NCBI RefSeq assembly: GCF_008086045.1
Contig: NZ_VSEY01000027.1
Span: 1 to 64,000 of the forward strand
DNA length: 64,000 nucleotides
DNA from: Nonomuraea sp. PA05
GTDB taxonomy: Bacteria; Actinomycetota; Actinomycetes; Streptosporangiales; Streptosporangiaceae
Direction: 5' to 3'
Shown: in pieces, positions 33,015-43,416 of the stretch
Layout: every line of letters starts with the position of its first letter
Position numbering within the stretch: the first letter of the stretch is position 1
Translations under genes and position numbers: made by a program
Notes under the pieces: model-generated
Databases searched by the model: none
What the model was told of the DNA's origin: nothing
The model's input: only the letters and a program-made list of their open reading frames with translations

Positions 33015-34222
33015 CACTGCCCCGCCGCCAGGCCGGCCGCCCACGGGTACCCCTTGAGGTACGGGTCCGGCTTGATCGGCTCGCCCGAGTCCCACACCTG
33101 CTTGATCAGCCCGTCGGGCTGGATGATGCCGATGCGGGCGGTCTTGTACATGTGCTGGTTCTCGCCGTCGATGGTGACCAGCCCTTCGGGCCGTTCGAGC
33201 GCGATGCCGGGAGCGGACTTCTTGACCGCCTCGACCTCGGTCGTGCCCGCCTTCTTGACCGCCTCGGCCCACAGGTAGACGGCGTTGTAGCCGGCCTCCA
33301 TGGGGTCGGAGGTGACCTTGTTCGCGCCGTACTTCGCCTTGTACGCCTTCACGAACGCCTCGTTGGCGGGCGTCTCGGTGGTCTGGTAGTAGTTCCAGGC
33401 GACGGGGTGACCGGCGATGTTGTCCACGCCGATGCCGGTGACCTCCTCCTCGGCGACGCTCACCGACAGCACGGGCATGGCCTCGGCGGTGGCTCCGGCG
33501 CTCTTGAGCTGCTTGAAGAACGCCACGTTCGAATCGCCGTTGAGCGTGTTGAACACCGCGTCCGGCTTGGCCTGAACGACCTTGTTGACCAACGTCGAAT
33601 ATTCGGTGTGCCCCAGCGGCGTGTATTCCTCGCCGAGGATCTCCATCCCGTTCGCCGCCGCGTACGCCTTGATGATCTTGTTCGCGGTACGCGGGAAGAC
33701 GTAGTCGCTGCCCACCAGGAACAGCCGCTTCTTGCCCTGCTCCTTCAGATAGTCGAGCCCGGGAATGATCTGCTGGTTCGTGGTGGCGCCGGTGTAGAAG
33801 ATGTACGGCGAGCTCTCCAGCCCCTCGTACTGCACCGGATACCACAGCAACGCCTTGTACCGTTCGAAGACCGGCAGCATCGCCTTCCTGCTGGCGGACG
33901 TCCAGCCGCCGAAGACGGTGGCCACCTTGTCCTGCCTGATCAGTTTCGTGGCCTTCTCGGCGAACGTGGGCCAGTCGGAGGCCCCGTCCTCCACGACCGG
34001 CACGAGCTTCTTGCCCAGCACACCCCCGGCCTTGTTGATCTCTTCGATGGCGAGCAGCTCCGCGTCGCGCACGGTGACCTCGCTGATGGCCATCGTGCCG
34101 CTGAGGGAGTGCAGGAGGCCGACCTTGATCTCGTTGGAGGAGGCGGCGGGTTGGGAGTCGGATCCGCAGGCCGCGAGGGCCAGGACGAGCATCGCGGAAA
34201 CGAGCGGGCGGGAGACGCGCAC
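33014..34222 (-). CDS. urtA: Urea ABC transporter substrate-binding lipoprotein UrtA
   Basis: The 402-residue lipoprotein captures urea outside the membrane. A signal peptide with lipobox LAAC (residues 13-16) precedes a type I binding fold: VGLLHSLSGTMAISE, VFGGWTSASRKAMLPVFE, LWYPVQYEGLE, FLVGSDYVFPRTANKI, and MYKTARIGIIQPDG near the end. GTG 34222 is chosen because an AGGAAGGA ribosome site lies seven to eight bases upstream and the signal peptide begins there; an ATG 51 bases upstream lacks this. It heads the urtABCDE operon, divergent from ureA, so uptake and hydrolysis genes share a control region. Confidence 0.95.
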   Translation of the reverse strand: MRVSRPLVSAMLVLALAACGSDSQPAASSNEIKVGLLHSLSGTMAISEVTVRDAELLAIEEINKAGGVLGKKLVPVVEDGASDWPTFAEKATKLIRQDKVATVFGGWTSASRKAMLPVFERYKALLWYPVQYEGLESSPYIFYTGATTNQQIIPGLDYLKEQGKKRLFLVGSDYVFPRTANKIIKAYAAANGMEILGEEYTPLGHTEYSTLVNKVVQAKPDAVFNTLNGDSNVAFFKQLKSAGATAEAMPVLSVSVAEEEVTGIGVDNIAGHPVAWNYYQTTETPANEAFVKAYKAKYGANKVTSDPMEAGYNAVYLWAEAVKKAGTTEVEAVKKSAPGIALERPEGLVTIDGENQHMYKTARIGIIQPDGLIKQVWDSGEPIKPDPYLKGYPWAAGLAAGQ

Positions 34223-34410
34223 AGGAGTTCCTTCCTGCCGACCGGTTCTGCGAGAAAGGTGACTCCGCGACATTTCACTCGAAGATCCCGGCTGTTAATT
34301 GGCGATTGCCGAACGTTCACAGAGACACGGGAAATTCATCCGAGCGGCGCGAAACCAACACGACATCCGCCCGCAACAGCGCGGAAACGGCCGGTTCCTA
34401 TGGTCCGGCC
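34223..34410. promoter_or_regulatory. Divergent control region between urtA and ureA
   Basis: The 188 bases hold both promoters. It is more AT-rich than its flanks (CTGTTAATTGGCGATTGCC around 34290). No clear GlnR or AmtR site could be fixed by eye, although nitrogen control is expected for such a pair. Confidence 0.5.
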
Positions 34411-34713
34411 ATGCGGCTTACCTCACACGAGCAGGAGCGGCTGCTCATCCACGTCGCCGCGGGTGTGGCACGCGAGCGGCAGGCCAGAGGCCTGCGGCTG
34501 AACCACCCCGAGGCTACCGCCATCATCGCCTCGTTCCTCATGGAGGGTGCCAGGGACGGGCGCAGCGTGGCCGACCTGATGGAGGCGGGGCGGTCGGTGC
34601 TCGGGCGCACCGACGTCATGGAGGGCGTGCCGGAGATGCTGGAGAGCGTGCAGATAGAGGCCACCTTCCCCGACGGTACGAAGCTGGTCACCGTGCACAG
34701 GCCGATCCCGTGA
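34411..34713 (+). CDS. ureA: Urease gamma subunit
   Basis: The 100-residue structural subunit matches UreA along its whole length: MRLTSHEQERLLIHVAAGVA, LNHPEATAIIASFLMEGARD, VMEGVPEMLESVQIEATFPD. It packs on UreC in the (UreABC)3 enzyme. The start is at ATG 34411, although the frame is open for 105 bases upstream. The stop overlaps ureB (GTGA). It opens the ureABCFGD operon. Confidence 0.96.
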   Translation: MRLTSHEQERLLIHVAAGVARERQARGLRLNHPEATAIIASFLMEGARDGRSVADLMEAGRSVLGRTDVMEGVPEMLESVQIEATFPDGTKLVTVHRPIP

Positions 34714-35021
34714 TCCCCGGCGAGTACACGCACCCCGAGGGCACGATCCCCCTCAACCCCGGCCGCGAGCGGGTCACCGTGCGCGTGGTGAACACGGCCG
34801 ACCGGCCGATCCAGGTGGGCTCGCACTACCACTTCTCCGCCGCCAACCCGGGGCTGGAGTTCGACAGGAAGGCGGTCTGGGGCATGCGGCTGGACGTCCC
34901 GGCGGGGACCGCGATCAGGTTCGAGCCCGGCGTCGAACGTGACGTGACGCTGGTGCCGCTGGCCGGCCTGCGCGTGGTGCCCGGCCTGCGGCCGGAGTGG
35001 GCGGGGCCGCTCGATGGCTGA
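34710..35021 (+). CDS. ureB: Urease beta subunit
   Basis: The 103-residue subunit has the family blocks IPGEYTHPEGTIPLN, VVNTADRPIQVGSHYHFSAA and RLDVPAGTAIRFEPG, with the RDVTLVPLAG strand after it. GTG 34710 overlaps the ureA stop and its own stop overlaps ureC by eight bases. It forms part of the structural core with UreA and UreC. Confidence 0.96.
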   Translation: MIPGEYTHPEGTIPLNPGRERVTVRVVNTADRPIQVGSHYHFSAANPGLEFDRKAVWGMRLDVPAGTAIRFEPGVERDVTLVPLAGLRVVPGLRPEWAGPLDG

Positions 35022-36723
35022 CATCTCGCGCGCGCGTTATGCCGCACTGTACGGGCCCACGACCGGCGACCGGATCCGCCTGGCCGACACCGACCTGTTC
35101 ATCGAGGTGACCGAGGACCGGTCCATGGGCCCGGCGGGCGCCGGCGACGAGGCCGTCTTCGGCGGCGGCAAGGTCATCCGCGAGTCCATGGGCCAGGCCA
35201 GGACCACCCGCGCCGAAGGGGCCGCCGACCTGGTCATCACCGGCGCCGTGATCCTCGACCACTGGGGCGTGGTCAAGGCCGACGTCGCCGTCCGCGACGG
35301 CCGCATCGCCGCCATCGGCAAGGCGGGCAACCCCGACACGATGGACGGCGTGGACATCGTCATCGGCCCGTCCACCGAGATCCTCTCCGGCAACGGCAAG
35401 ATCCTCACCGCCGGGGCCGTCGACTCGCACGTGCACCTCATCTGCCCGCAACTGCTCGACGAGGCCATCGGCTCCGGCGTCACCACCGTCGTCGGCGGCG
35501 GCACAGGGCCCGTCGAAGGCACCAAGGCCACCACCGTGACCGGCACCTGGTACCTGGGCCGGATGCTGGAGTCGCTCGACGCGTACCCGCTGAACTTCGC
35601 CCTGCTCGGCAAGGGCAACACGGTCAGCACCGACGGCCTCATGGAGCAACTCCGCGCCGGCGCCTCCGGCTTCAAGCTGCACGAGGACTGGGGCACCACC
35701 CCCGCCGCCATCGACGCCTGCCTCAGCGTGGCCGACGCCTCCGGCGTGCAGGTCACGATCCACACCGACACCCTGAACGAGGCCGGCTTCGTCGAGTCGA
35801 CGCTCAAGGCCATCGGCGACCGGATGATCCACGCGTACCACACGGAGGGGGCGGGCGGCGGGCACGCGCCCGACATCATCCGCGTGGCCGCCTACCCCAA
35901 CGTGCTGCCCTCCTCCACCAACCCCACCAGGCCGCACACCGTCAACACGCTCGACGAGCACCTCGACATGCTGATGGTCTGCCACCACCTGAACCCGTCG
36001 ATCCCCGAGGACCTGGCCTTCGCCGAGTCCCGCATCCGGCCGACCACCATGGCGGCCGAGGACGTGCTGCACGACATGGGCGCGATCTCCATGATCGGCT
36101 CCGACTCGCAGGCCATGGGCCGGATCGGCGAGACGATCATCCGCACCTGGCAGACGGCGCACGTCATGAAGGGGCGCCGCGGCGAGCTGGGCTCCGGCCC
36201 CGCCGACAACCTCCGCGCCCGCCGCTACGTCGCGAAATACACGATCTGTCCCGCCATCGCCCACGGCCTGGACGACGAGGTCGGCTCCGTCGAACACGGC
36301 AAGCTCGCCGACCTCGTCCTGTGGGACCCGGCCTTCTTCGGCGTCAAACCCGACCTGGTGCTCAAGGGCGGCGTGGTCGCCTGGGCCCAGATGGGCGACG
36401 CCAACGCCTCCATCCCCACCCCGCAGCCGGTGCTGCCCCGCCCGATGTTCGGCGCCTCACCCGTCACGGCCGCGGCCACGTCGCTGCACTTCGTCGCGCC
36501 GCTCGCGCTGGAGTCGGGCCTTTCCGACCAGCTTTCCGTACGCCGCCGCCTCGCTCCTGTGGCCGACGTACGGCGGCGCGGCAAGGCGTCCATGCCCCTC
36601 AACGACGCGCTGCCGCGCATCGAGGTGGCGCCCGACACCTTCGAGGTGCGCATCGACGGCGACCTGGTCGAGCCCGCCCCGGCCACCACCCTTCCCCTCG
36701 CCCAGCGTTACTTCCTCTTCTGA
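35014..36723 (+). CDS. ureC: Urease alpha (catalytic) subunit
   Basis: UreC hydrolyses urea to ammonia and carbamate at a di-nickel centre. The 569-residue protein is full length and keeps every known ligand: His pair in VDSHVHLICPQ, the carbamylated Lys in GFKLHEDWG with its His, His in VTIHTDTLNE, His in HTEGAGGGHAPDI, the flap His in MVCHHLNPS, and Asp in IGSDSQAMGR. Nickel insertion needs the accessory proteins encoded downstream. Start ATG 35014 lies inside ureB. Confidence 0.98.
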   Translation: MADISRARYAALYGPTTGDRIRLADTDLFIEVTEDRSMGPAGAGDEAVFGGGKVIRESMGQARTTRAEGAADLVITGAVILDHWGVVKADVAVRDGRIAAIGKAGNPDTMDGVDIVIGPSTEILSGNGKILTAGAVDSHVHLICPQLLDEAIGSGVTTVVGGGTGPVEGTKATTVTGTWYLGRMLESLDAYPLNFALLGKGNTVSTDGLMEQLRAGASGFKLHEDWGTTPAAIDACLSVADASGVQVTIHTDTLNEAGFVESTLKAIGDRMIHAYHTEGAGGGHAPDIIRVAAYPNVLPSSTNPTRPHTVNTLDEHLDMLMVCHHLNPSIPEDLAFAESRIRPTTMAAEDVLHDMGAISMIGSDSQAMGRIGETIIRTWQTAHVMKGRRGELGSGPADNLRARRYVAKYTICPAIAHGLDDEVGSVEHGKLADLVLWDPAFFGVKPDLVLKGGVVAWAQMGDANASIPTPQPVLPRPMFGASPVTAAATSLHFVAPLALESGLSDQLSVRRRLAPVADVRRRGKASMPLNDALPRIEVAPDTFEVRIDGDLVEPAPATTLPLAQRYFLF

Positions 36724-37649
36724 TGCACCCGGCCCTGCTCCTCCTCACCGACTCCCGGCTCCCTGCCGGGGGTCACGCCCACTCGGGCGGCACCGAACGT
36801 GCCGTCGCGTCGGGGGCGGTGCACGACGTGCCGTCCCTGAGGTCCTTCCTGCGCGGCCGCCTCCACACGGCCGGCACCCTCGCGTCCGCCCTGACAGCAG
36901 CAGCCTGCACGGAAGCGGCCCGCCTGGGAACCTCCCGCACGGAAGCGCCCCGCGCGGGAACGTCCCACGCGGGAACGTCCCCCGCGGAAGCGGCCCGCCC
37001 GGGACAAGCGACCCGTGGGGAAGCGGCCCGCATCGCCGCGCGGACCGCCACCACCGAGGCGGCAGGCGCAGCCGTGCACGCCCCGTCGGTGGCGCACGTC
37101 CCCGCACCCCTCACCGCGCCGCGTCGGCGAGACGAGGTACGGCGGAGCCCGGCGCACCTGAACGGCGCCCAGCCAACCAACACCCCCGATCCGTGGGTGC
37201 TCCTGGACACCGAGGTGGACGCCAGAACCGCCTCCCCCGCCCAGCGCGACGCCTCCCGCACCCAGGGCCGCCTGCTCCTCCGGGTGGCCCGCCGCATCTG
37301 GCCGTCCCCGATCCTGGACGACCTCGCCACCACCATCCCCAGCCCCCACCACCCCATAGCCCTCGGCGCGACCGCGCACGCGGCCGGAGCCACCCCCGAG
37401 GAGGCGGCCCTGGCAGCGGCCTACCACGCCGTCACCGGCCCGGCGACGGCAGCCGTGAGGCTGCTCGGCCTCGACCCGGTGGCCGTGCACGCCCTGCTCG
37501 CCGACCTCACCCCCGACCTCACCGCCGTAGCCGCCCAAGCCTGCCTCGCCGCACCCGGCTGGGAGGCGCTGCCCGCGTACTCGTCACCAGCCCTCGACCT
37601 CCTGGCCGAGCAACACGCCCAAGCCACGGTCCGGCTGTTCATCTCTTAG
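36723..37649 (+). CDS. ureF: Urease accessory protein UreF with a low-complexity insertion
   Basis: UreF works with UreG and UreD to load nickel into urease. The N-terminus (LLLLTDSRLPAGGHAHSGGT, ERAVASGAVHDVPSLRSFLR) and the C-terminus (GATAHAAGATPEEAALAAAY, AAVRLLGLDPVAVHALLADL) match the family. The protein is 308 residues against the usual 210-240. The excess is a Thr/Ala/Arg-rich stretch of about 80 residues (roughly 62-145) between the first helices, built of GTS/EAARxG-type degenerate repeats. The fold probably tolerates it as a loop. Start ATG 36723 shares a base with the ureC stop. Confidence 0.88.
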   Translation: MHPALLLLTDSRLPAGGHAHSGGTERAVASGAVHDVPSLRSFLRGRLHTAGTLASALTAAACTEAARLGTSRTEAPRAGTSHAGTSPAEAARPGQATRGEAARIAARTATTEAAGAAVHAPSVAHVPAPLTAPRRRDEVRRSPAHLNGAQPTNTPDPWVLLDTEVDARTASPAQRDASRTQGRLLLRVARRIWPSPILDDLATTIPSPHHPIALGATAHAAGATPEEAALAAAYHAVTGPATAAVRLLGLDPVAVHALLADLTPDLTAVAAQACLAAPGWEALPAYSSPALDLLAEQHAQATVRLFIS

Positions 37650-37662
37650 AAGGGACCCCCAC

Positions 37663-38337
37663 ATGGGAGCCAACCACGACGACCGCCACCACGCCCCCGA
37701 CGGCCGCGGCCGGGCGCTGCGCCTGGGCGTGGGCGGCCCGGTGGGCAGCGGCAAGACGGCCCTGGTGGCCGCCCTGTGCCGCACGCTGGGCCCGTCGCTG
37801 TCCCTGGGCGTGGTGACGAACGACATCTACACCACCGAGGACGCCGACTTCCTGCGCCGCGCGGGCGTCCTGGACCAGGAGCGCATCCTGGCCGTCGAAA
37901 CGGGCTGCTGCCCGCACACGGCGATCCGCGACGACATCGCCGCGAACCTCGACGCCGTGGAGACCCTGGAGTACCGCTTCGGCCCGCTGGACCTGGTGAT
38001 CGTGGAGAGCGGCGGCGACAACCTGACGGCGACGTTCAGCCGGGGCCTGGCCGACAGGCAGATCTTCGTGCTGGACGTGTCGGGCGGCGACAAGGTGCCG
38101 CGCAAGGGCGGCCCCGGCGTCACGACCGCGGACCTGCTGGTGATCAACAAGACGGACCTGGCGCCGATGGTGGGCGCCGACCTCGACGTGATGGACCGCG
38201 ACTCGGCGGCCGTCCGCGGCGAGCGTCCCGTCCTGTTCACCTCGATCCGCCAGGACCCCACGGCCGCCACCGTCGCCACCTGGGTCTCCGAGCAGGTGCA
38301 CGCCTGGTCCCACACCCACGCGGCCCCCATCTCGTGA
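37663..38337 (+). CDS. ureG: Urease accessory GTPase UreG
   Basis: The 224-residue GTPase delivers nickel to urease with GTP hydrolysis. Visible motifs are the P-loop GGPVGSGKTALV, TNDIYTTEDADFL, the metal-binding Cys-Pro-His in ETGCCPHTAIRDD, the ESGGDNL switch region and the NKTDLAP specificity motif. A GAAGGGA ribosome site precedes the ATG by seven to eight bases. Its stop overlaps the GTG of ureD. Confidence 0.96.
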   Translation: MGANHDDRHHAPDGRGRALRLGVGGPVGSGKTALVAALCRTLGPSLSLGVVTNDIYTTEDADFLRRAGVLDQERILAVETGCCPHTAIRDDIAANLDAVETLEYRFGPLDLVIVESGGDNLTATFSRGLADRQIFVLDVSGGDKVPRKGGPGVTTADLLVINKTDLAPMVGADLDVMDRDSAAVRGERPVLFTSIRQDPTAATVATWVSEQVHAWSHTHAAPIS

Positions 38338-39281
38338 CGCCGGACCAAGCCACCGCCCCGGGCGCGCTACGGCCAGGCGCCCCTGAGGCAACACCCGCAC
38401 ACACACTCGGCACAGCGCGGGCAGACGCAGCGCGGGCAGACGCAGCGCGGGCAGACGCAGCGCGGGCAACCGCAGCGCGAGCAGACGCAGCGCACGTAGA
38501 CGCGGCGCGGGCAGACGCAGCGCGGGCGAGGGTCGGCGCATCGCCCGCCAGGGGCCGGCGCGCGATGCGGGCCAGTGCCGCCGTGGCGACCGCGCTCGCC
38601 CCCGACGGACGCACCACGATCAGCCGCCTGGCCTCGGCACCCCCGCTCACCCTGCGCCAGACGGGCCCGCACACCGTGCACCTCGTCTCCACCGCCGCGG
38701 GCCCGCTCGGCGGCGACCGCCTCGCCCTCGACCTGGACATCGCCCCGCGCACCACGCTCAACCTGGGCTCGGTGGCCGCCACGCTGGTCCTGCCCGGCGA
38801 GGGCACGTCCGAGCTGCTGGTGACCGCCCGCGTCGGCACGGGCGCCACACTCCGGTTCGCACCGGAGCCCACGGTGCTGGCCGCCGGTTGCGACCACCGC
38901 CTCCTGGTACGGCTCACGCTGGAGGGCGACGCTACCGTGCTGTGGCGCGAGGAGATCATCTTCGGCCGTCACGGCGAGGCCCCGGGCCGCTGCCACGCCC
39001 GTTTCGACGCCACCCGCGACGGCGTGCCGCTGCTCAGGCAGGAGTTCACGGTGGGCGACCCGGAGCTGGACGCCTCCAGCGCGGTGTACGGTTCGGCCCG
39101 CTGCGTCGGCACCACGTTCCTGACGGCTCAGGTCAAGGAGGCGGCGGTGGCCGAGGGCGTCGCGGTGCTCCCGCTGGCCACCCCGGGCACGCTGGTGTCC
39201 GCGCTGGCCGCCGACGCCGTCCAGCTCCGCACCCGCCTGGAGTGGGGCGAACGCACAGCGGCGCCTGCCTGGAACGAGTAG
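38334..39281 (+). CDS. ureD: Urease accessory protein UreD (UreH)
   Basis: UreD is the scaffold that recruits UreF and UreG to the apo-enzyme. The conserved part begins near ATG 38565 (MRASAAVATALAPDGRTTIS, APPLTLRQTG) and includes GPLGGDRLALDLDI and LRFAPEPTVLAAGCDHRL. With GTG 38334, which overlaps ureG, the product is 315 residues with an Ala/Arg/Asp-rich 77-residue front made of 15-bp repeats; from 38565 it is 238 residues, short but nearer the family's usual start. The coupling favours the GTG, the conservation favours the ATG. It ends the operon. Confidence 0.88.
   Translation: MTPDQATAPGALRPGAPEATPAHTLGTARADAARADAARADAARATAARADAAHVDAARADAARARVGASPARGRRAMRASAAVATALAPDGRTTISRLASAPPLTLRQTGPHTVHLVSTAAGPLGGDRLALDLDIAPRTTLNLGSVAATLVLPGEGTSELLVTARVGTGATLRFAPEPTVLAAGCDHRLLVRLTLEGDATVLWREEIIFGRHGEAPGRCHARFDATRDGVPLLRQEFTVGDPELDASSAVYGSARCVGTTFLTAQVKEAAVAEGVAVLPLATPGTLVSALAADAVQLRTRLEWGERTAAPAWNE
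38415..38519 (+). repeat. Seven 15-bp tandem repeats encoding ARADA
   Basis: GCGCGGGCAGACGCA recurs seven times, four copies exact or nearly so and three with two to four changes, in frame with the GTG start of ureD. It is the same unit length and copy number as the GVAGG repeat in the receptor kinase gene. Confidence 0.9.
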
Positions 39282-39381
39282 GCGCACAACAGCGGACGGC
39301 CGGGCCAGTCCTTGCCACACCTTGGTGACGACTCCGTTGCGTACTGTGGTGAGCCGGGCGTACCCGACATACAGTGATCGT

Positions 39382-39858
39382 GTGGCCGACGACCTCATGC
39401 CCACGCCCGCCCGCCCGAGAGTCCGCCGTGGTTACCCGCTGGCCGTCGCCGCCGCCGGTGCCCTCCTCGTGTTCTGCGCGGTCCTGCCGTGGGCCGGGAT
39501 CCAGGCGACGAGCAGCCTCATCGCCGGCGGGGTGGCCAGCGACGTGCGCGGCATCGACGACCCGTTCGGCGTCTACACGCTGATGGCGGGGCTGGTCGCG
39601 CTGGGCTGCGGCCTGGCGGGCCTGCTGTCGTCGCGTCCCAGGCTCGCCGCGCTGGCGGTCGTGCCGGGCGGCGTGGCCGTGGTGGTGCTGCTGAAGTTCG
39701 TCATCGGCGGCGGGGGCGACCTGCGCGACCGGGTCTCCTTCGACCTCGGCGGCCTGCTGTCGATCGAGCCGGTGATCCGGTTCGGCTGGTTCGCCGCGCT
39801 GGGCTGCGCGCTGGCGGTCGTCCTGCTGTCGGTGCTGGCGCTGCTGCGCAGGCCGTGA
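39382..39858 (+). CDS. Hypothetical membrane protein with four segments
   Basis: The 158-residue protein has a short basic head and four hydrophobic segments (GYPLAVAAAGALLVFCAVL, YTLMAGLVALGCGLAGLL, RLAALAVVPGGVAVVVLL, WFAALGCALAVVLLSVLAL). GTG 39382 or ATG 39397 could be the start. It converges with the kinase gene and lies 100 bases after ureD. Such tetraspan proteins of unknown function are common in actinomycetes; no motif assigns a role. Confidence 0.65.
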   Translation: MADDLMPTPARPRVRRGYPLAVAAAGALLVFCAVLPWAGIQATSSLIAGGVASDVRGIDDPFGVYTLMAGLVALGCGLAGLLSSRPRLAALAVVPGGVAVVVLLKFVIGGGGDLRDRVSFDLGGLLSIEPVIRFGWFAALGCALAVVLLSVLALLRRP

Positions 39859-39864
39859 CGGAGA

Positions 39865-41610
<1,746 letters not shown>

Positions 41611-41684
41611 GGCACCGCTTCCGCCTGGGGGGTCTTCGCCGGTCGGTGTCGATGATCTCAAAAAAGATCAGATCTCGAAAAAGA

Positions 41685-42614
41685 TCAGTCGTAGAAGCCG
41701 AGCCGCCGCAACTGCTTCGGGTCGCGCTGCCAGTCCTTGGCGACGCTGATCCGCAGGTCGAGGTAGACCCGCGTGCCCATCAGCGCCTCGATCTGCTTGC
41801 GGGCCCTGGTGCCGACGTCGCGCAGCCGCTCGCCCTTGTGCCCGATGACGATCGCCTTCTGCGACGGCCGTTCCACGAACATGTGCGCGTAGATGTCGAG
41901 CAGGTCGTCGCGCCCCTCGCGGGGCAGCATCTCGTCGACGACCACGGCGATGGAGTGCGGCAGCTCGTCGCGTACGCCCTCCAGCGCCGCCTCCCTGATC
42001 AGCTCGCCCACCAGCACCTGCTCGGGCTCGTCGGTGAGCTGCCCGCCCTCGTACAGCGGCGGCGACTCGGGCAGGTGCTCGATCAGCACGTCGGCCACCA
42101 CGTCGAGCCGCTCGCCCGACTGCGCCGACACCGGCACGATCGCGGCGAACTCCGCCACCTGCGACACCGCCAGCAACTGCTCGGCGACCTGTTCCTTGCT
42201 CGCCAGGTCGCACTTGGTCACCACCGCGATGACCGGCGTCTTCTTCACGGCCGACAGCTTGTCGGCGATGAACCGGTCACCCTTGCCGATGGGCTCGTTG
42301 GCCGGCACGCAGAAGCCGATCGCGTCGACCTCGGTCAGCGTGGACAGCACGAGGCTGTCGAGCCGCTCGCCGAGCAGCGTGCGCGGGCGGTGCAGGCCGG
42401 GGGTGTCGACGATGATGAGCTGGGCGTCGGGGCGGTGCACGATGCCCCTGATGACGCGCCTGGTCGTCTGCGGCTTGGACGAGGTGATCGCCACCTTCGT
42501 GCCGACCAGGGCGTTCATCAGCGTGGACTTGCCGACGTTCGGCCTCCCCACGAAGCAGGCGAATCCGGCGCGATGGTTGTCTGGCGAAGTCACATGTGCA
42601 TTGTGTCCCATCAT
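41685..42614 (-). CDS. era: GTPase Era
   Basis: Era is an essential GTPase that binds 16S rRNA and helps 30S maturation. The 309-residue protein has G1 GRPNVGKST, G2 region SSKPQTTRR, G3 DTPGLHRPR, G4 TKCD and a C-terminal KH domain with VIGHKGERLRDVGTRARKQI. Its start overlaps the Nudix gene stop by four bases. It closes the conserved run phoH-ybeY-corC-(cytidine deaminase-like)-era known also from mycobacteria. Confidence 0.96.
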   Translation of the reverse strand: MMGHNAHVTSPDNHRAGFACFVGRPNVGKSTLMNALVGTKVAITSSKPQTTRRVIRGIVHRPDAQLIIVDTPGLHRPRTLLGERLDSLVLSTLTEVDAIGFCVPANEPIGKGDRFIADKLSAVKKTPVIAVVTKCDLASKEQVAEQLLAVSQVAEFAAIVPVSAQSGERLDVVADVLIEHLPESPPLYEGGQLTDEPEQVLVGELIREAALEGVRDELPHSIAVVVDEMLPREGRDDLLDIYAHMFVERPSQKAIVIGHKGERLRDVGTRARKQIEALMGTRVYLDLRISVAKDWQRDPKQLRRLGFYD

Positions 42615-43093
42615 CGAGCGTGTTCACGCCACCACGCGAACGCCAGGGGCGCCACGCCGGGCGTCCAGGCGGTCGTGCTCAGGCCGGGCAGCTCCTGCTC
42701 CGACACCCAGCGGAAGTCGTTGATCTCTACCCCGTCGGGCTGCGGCGCGGCCGAGCCGGGGGCCAGCGCGCAACCGTAGGCGGCGATGACGTAGCCGACC
42801 TCGTGCCCGTTGGGGTAGCGGGTGCGGAACTCGGGCCCGCCGTACACGCCGATCAGGCCGCGCACCACGATGTCGACGCCGAGCTCCTCCTTCAGCTCCC
42901 TGACCACGGCGTCCTCGGGCCGCTCGTCCGGGTCCACGCCGCCGCCCGGCGCGCCCCAGAACCCGACGTCGCCGTGCCGGGCCAGCAGCAGCCGGCCCTG
43001 GTCGTCGAACACGAACCCCGACACCGAGGGCAGCATGAGCAGATCGTTGCCGACCTTCTCCCGAATTCTCGCCAGGAACGGCGGCATCGGCAT
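42611..43093 (-). CDS. Nudix hydrolase
   Basis: The 160-residue protein has the complete Nudix box GGGVDPDERPEDAVVRELKE-ELGV with all metal-binding glutamates. These enzymes cleave nucleoside diphosphates linked to another moiety. A FVFDDQGRLLLARHGDVGFW front and a C-terminal WREHAR tail give no substrate clue. It overlaps era and follows the cytidine-deaminase-like gene by two bases, so it is in the era operon. Confidence 0.92.
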   Translation of the reverse strand: MPMPPFLARIREKVGNDLLMLPSVSGFVFDDQGRLLLARHGDVGFWGAPGGGVDPDERPEDAVVRELKEELGVDIVVRGLIGVYGGPEFRTRYPNGHEVGYVIAAYGCALAPGSAAPQPDGVEINDFRWVSEQELPGLSTTAWTPGVAPLAFAWWREHAR

Positions 43094-43095
43094 GA

Positions 43096-43407
43096 TCAGC
43101 CTCGCAGGGTGCCGTCGGGACCGGCCAGGAGCAGCTTGCCGGCGCCCAGCTCGGCCGCCACCGCCTCGTCGGCGGGGCTCGGGTCGCCCTCGCTCACCAG
43201 CGCCACGGCCTCCAGGGACCGCGCGCCGCTGGAGATCGCCATGGCCACGGCCACCTGCACCGCCGACAGGGTCAGCGCGGACAGGCCCACGTTCGTCGCG
43301 GAGTAGGTGCGACCGGTCTCGTCGCGCACGGCCGCTCCCTCGGCGGAGCCGTTGCGCGCCCTGGCGGCGCGGGCCAGCGTGATGATCTTGCTATCTTCAG
43401 GGTTCAC
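43096..43407 (-). CDS. Cytidine deaminase-fold protein lacking the zinc ligands
   Basis: The 103-residue protein aligns with cytidine deaminase around GAAVRDETGRTYSATNVGLS and LSAVQVAVAMAISSG. The catalytic C/H-A-E motif is replaced by SAV, and the PCxxC zinc motif is absent. It cannot act as a normal deaminase. A short conserved protein lies at the same place between corC and era in mycobacteria (Rv2365c region), so it is probably a conserved non-enzymatic family rather than a broken gene. GTG start at 43407. Confidence 0.75.
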   Translation of the reverse strand: MNPEDSKIITLARAARARNGSAEGAAVRDETGRTYSATNVGLSALTLSAVQVAVAMAISSGARSLEAVALVSEGDPSPADEAVAAELGAGKLLLAGPDGTLRG

Positions 43408-43416
43408 CCAACCAGG

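Noticed and set aside
34223..34410. Possible GlnR box before urtA/ureA
   Set aside because: GTTCAC and GAAAT-like pieces are present but the spacing does not fit the GlnR consensus, so no site is claimed.
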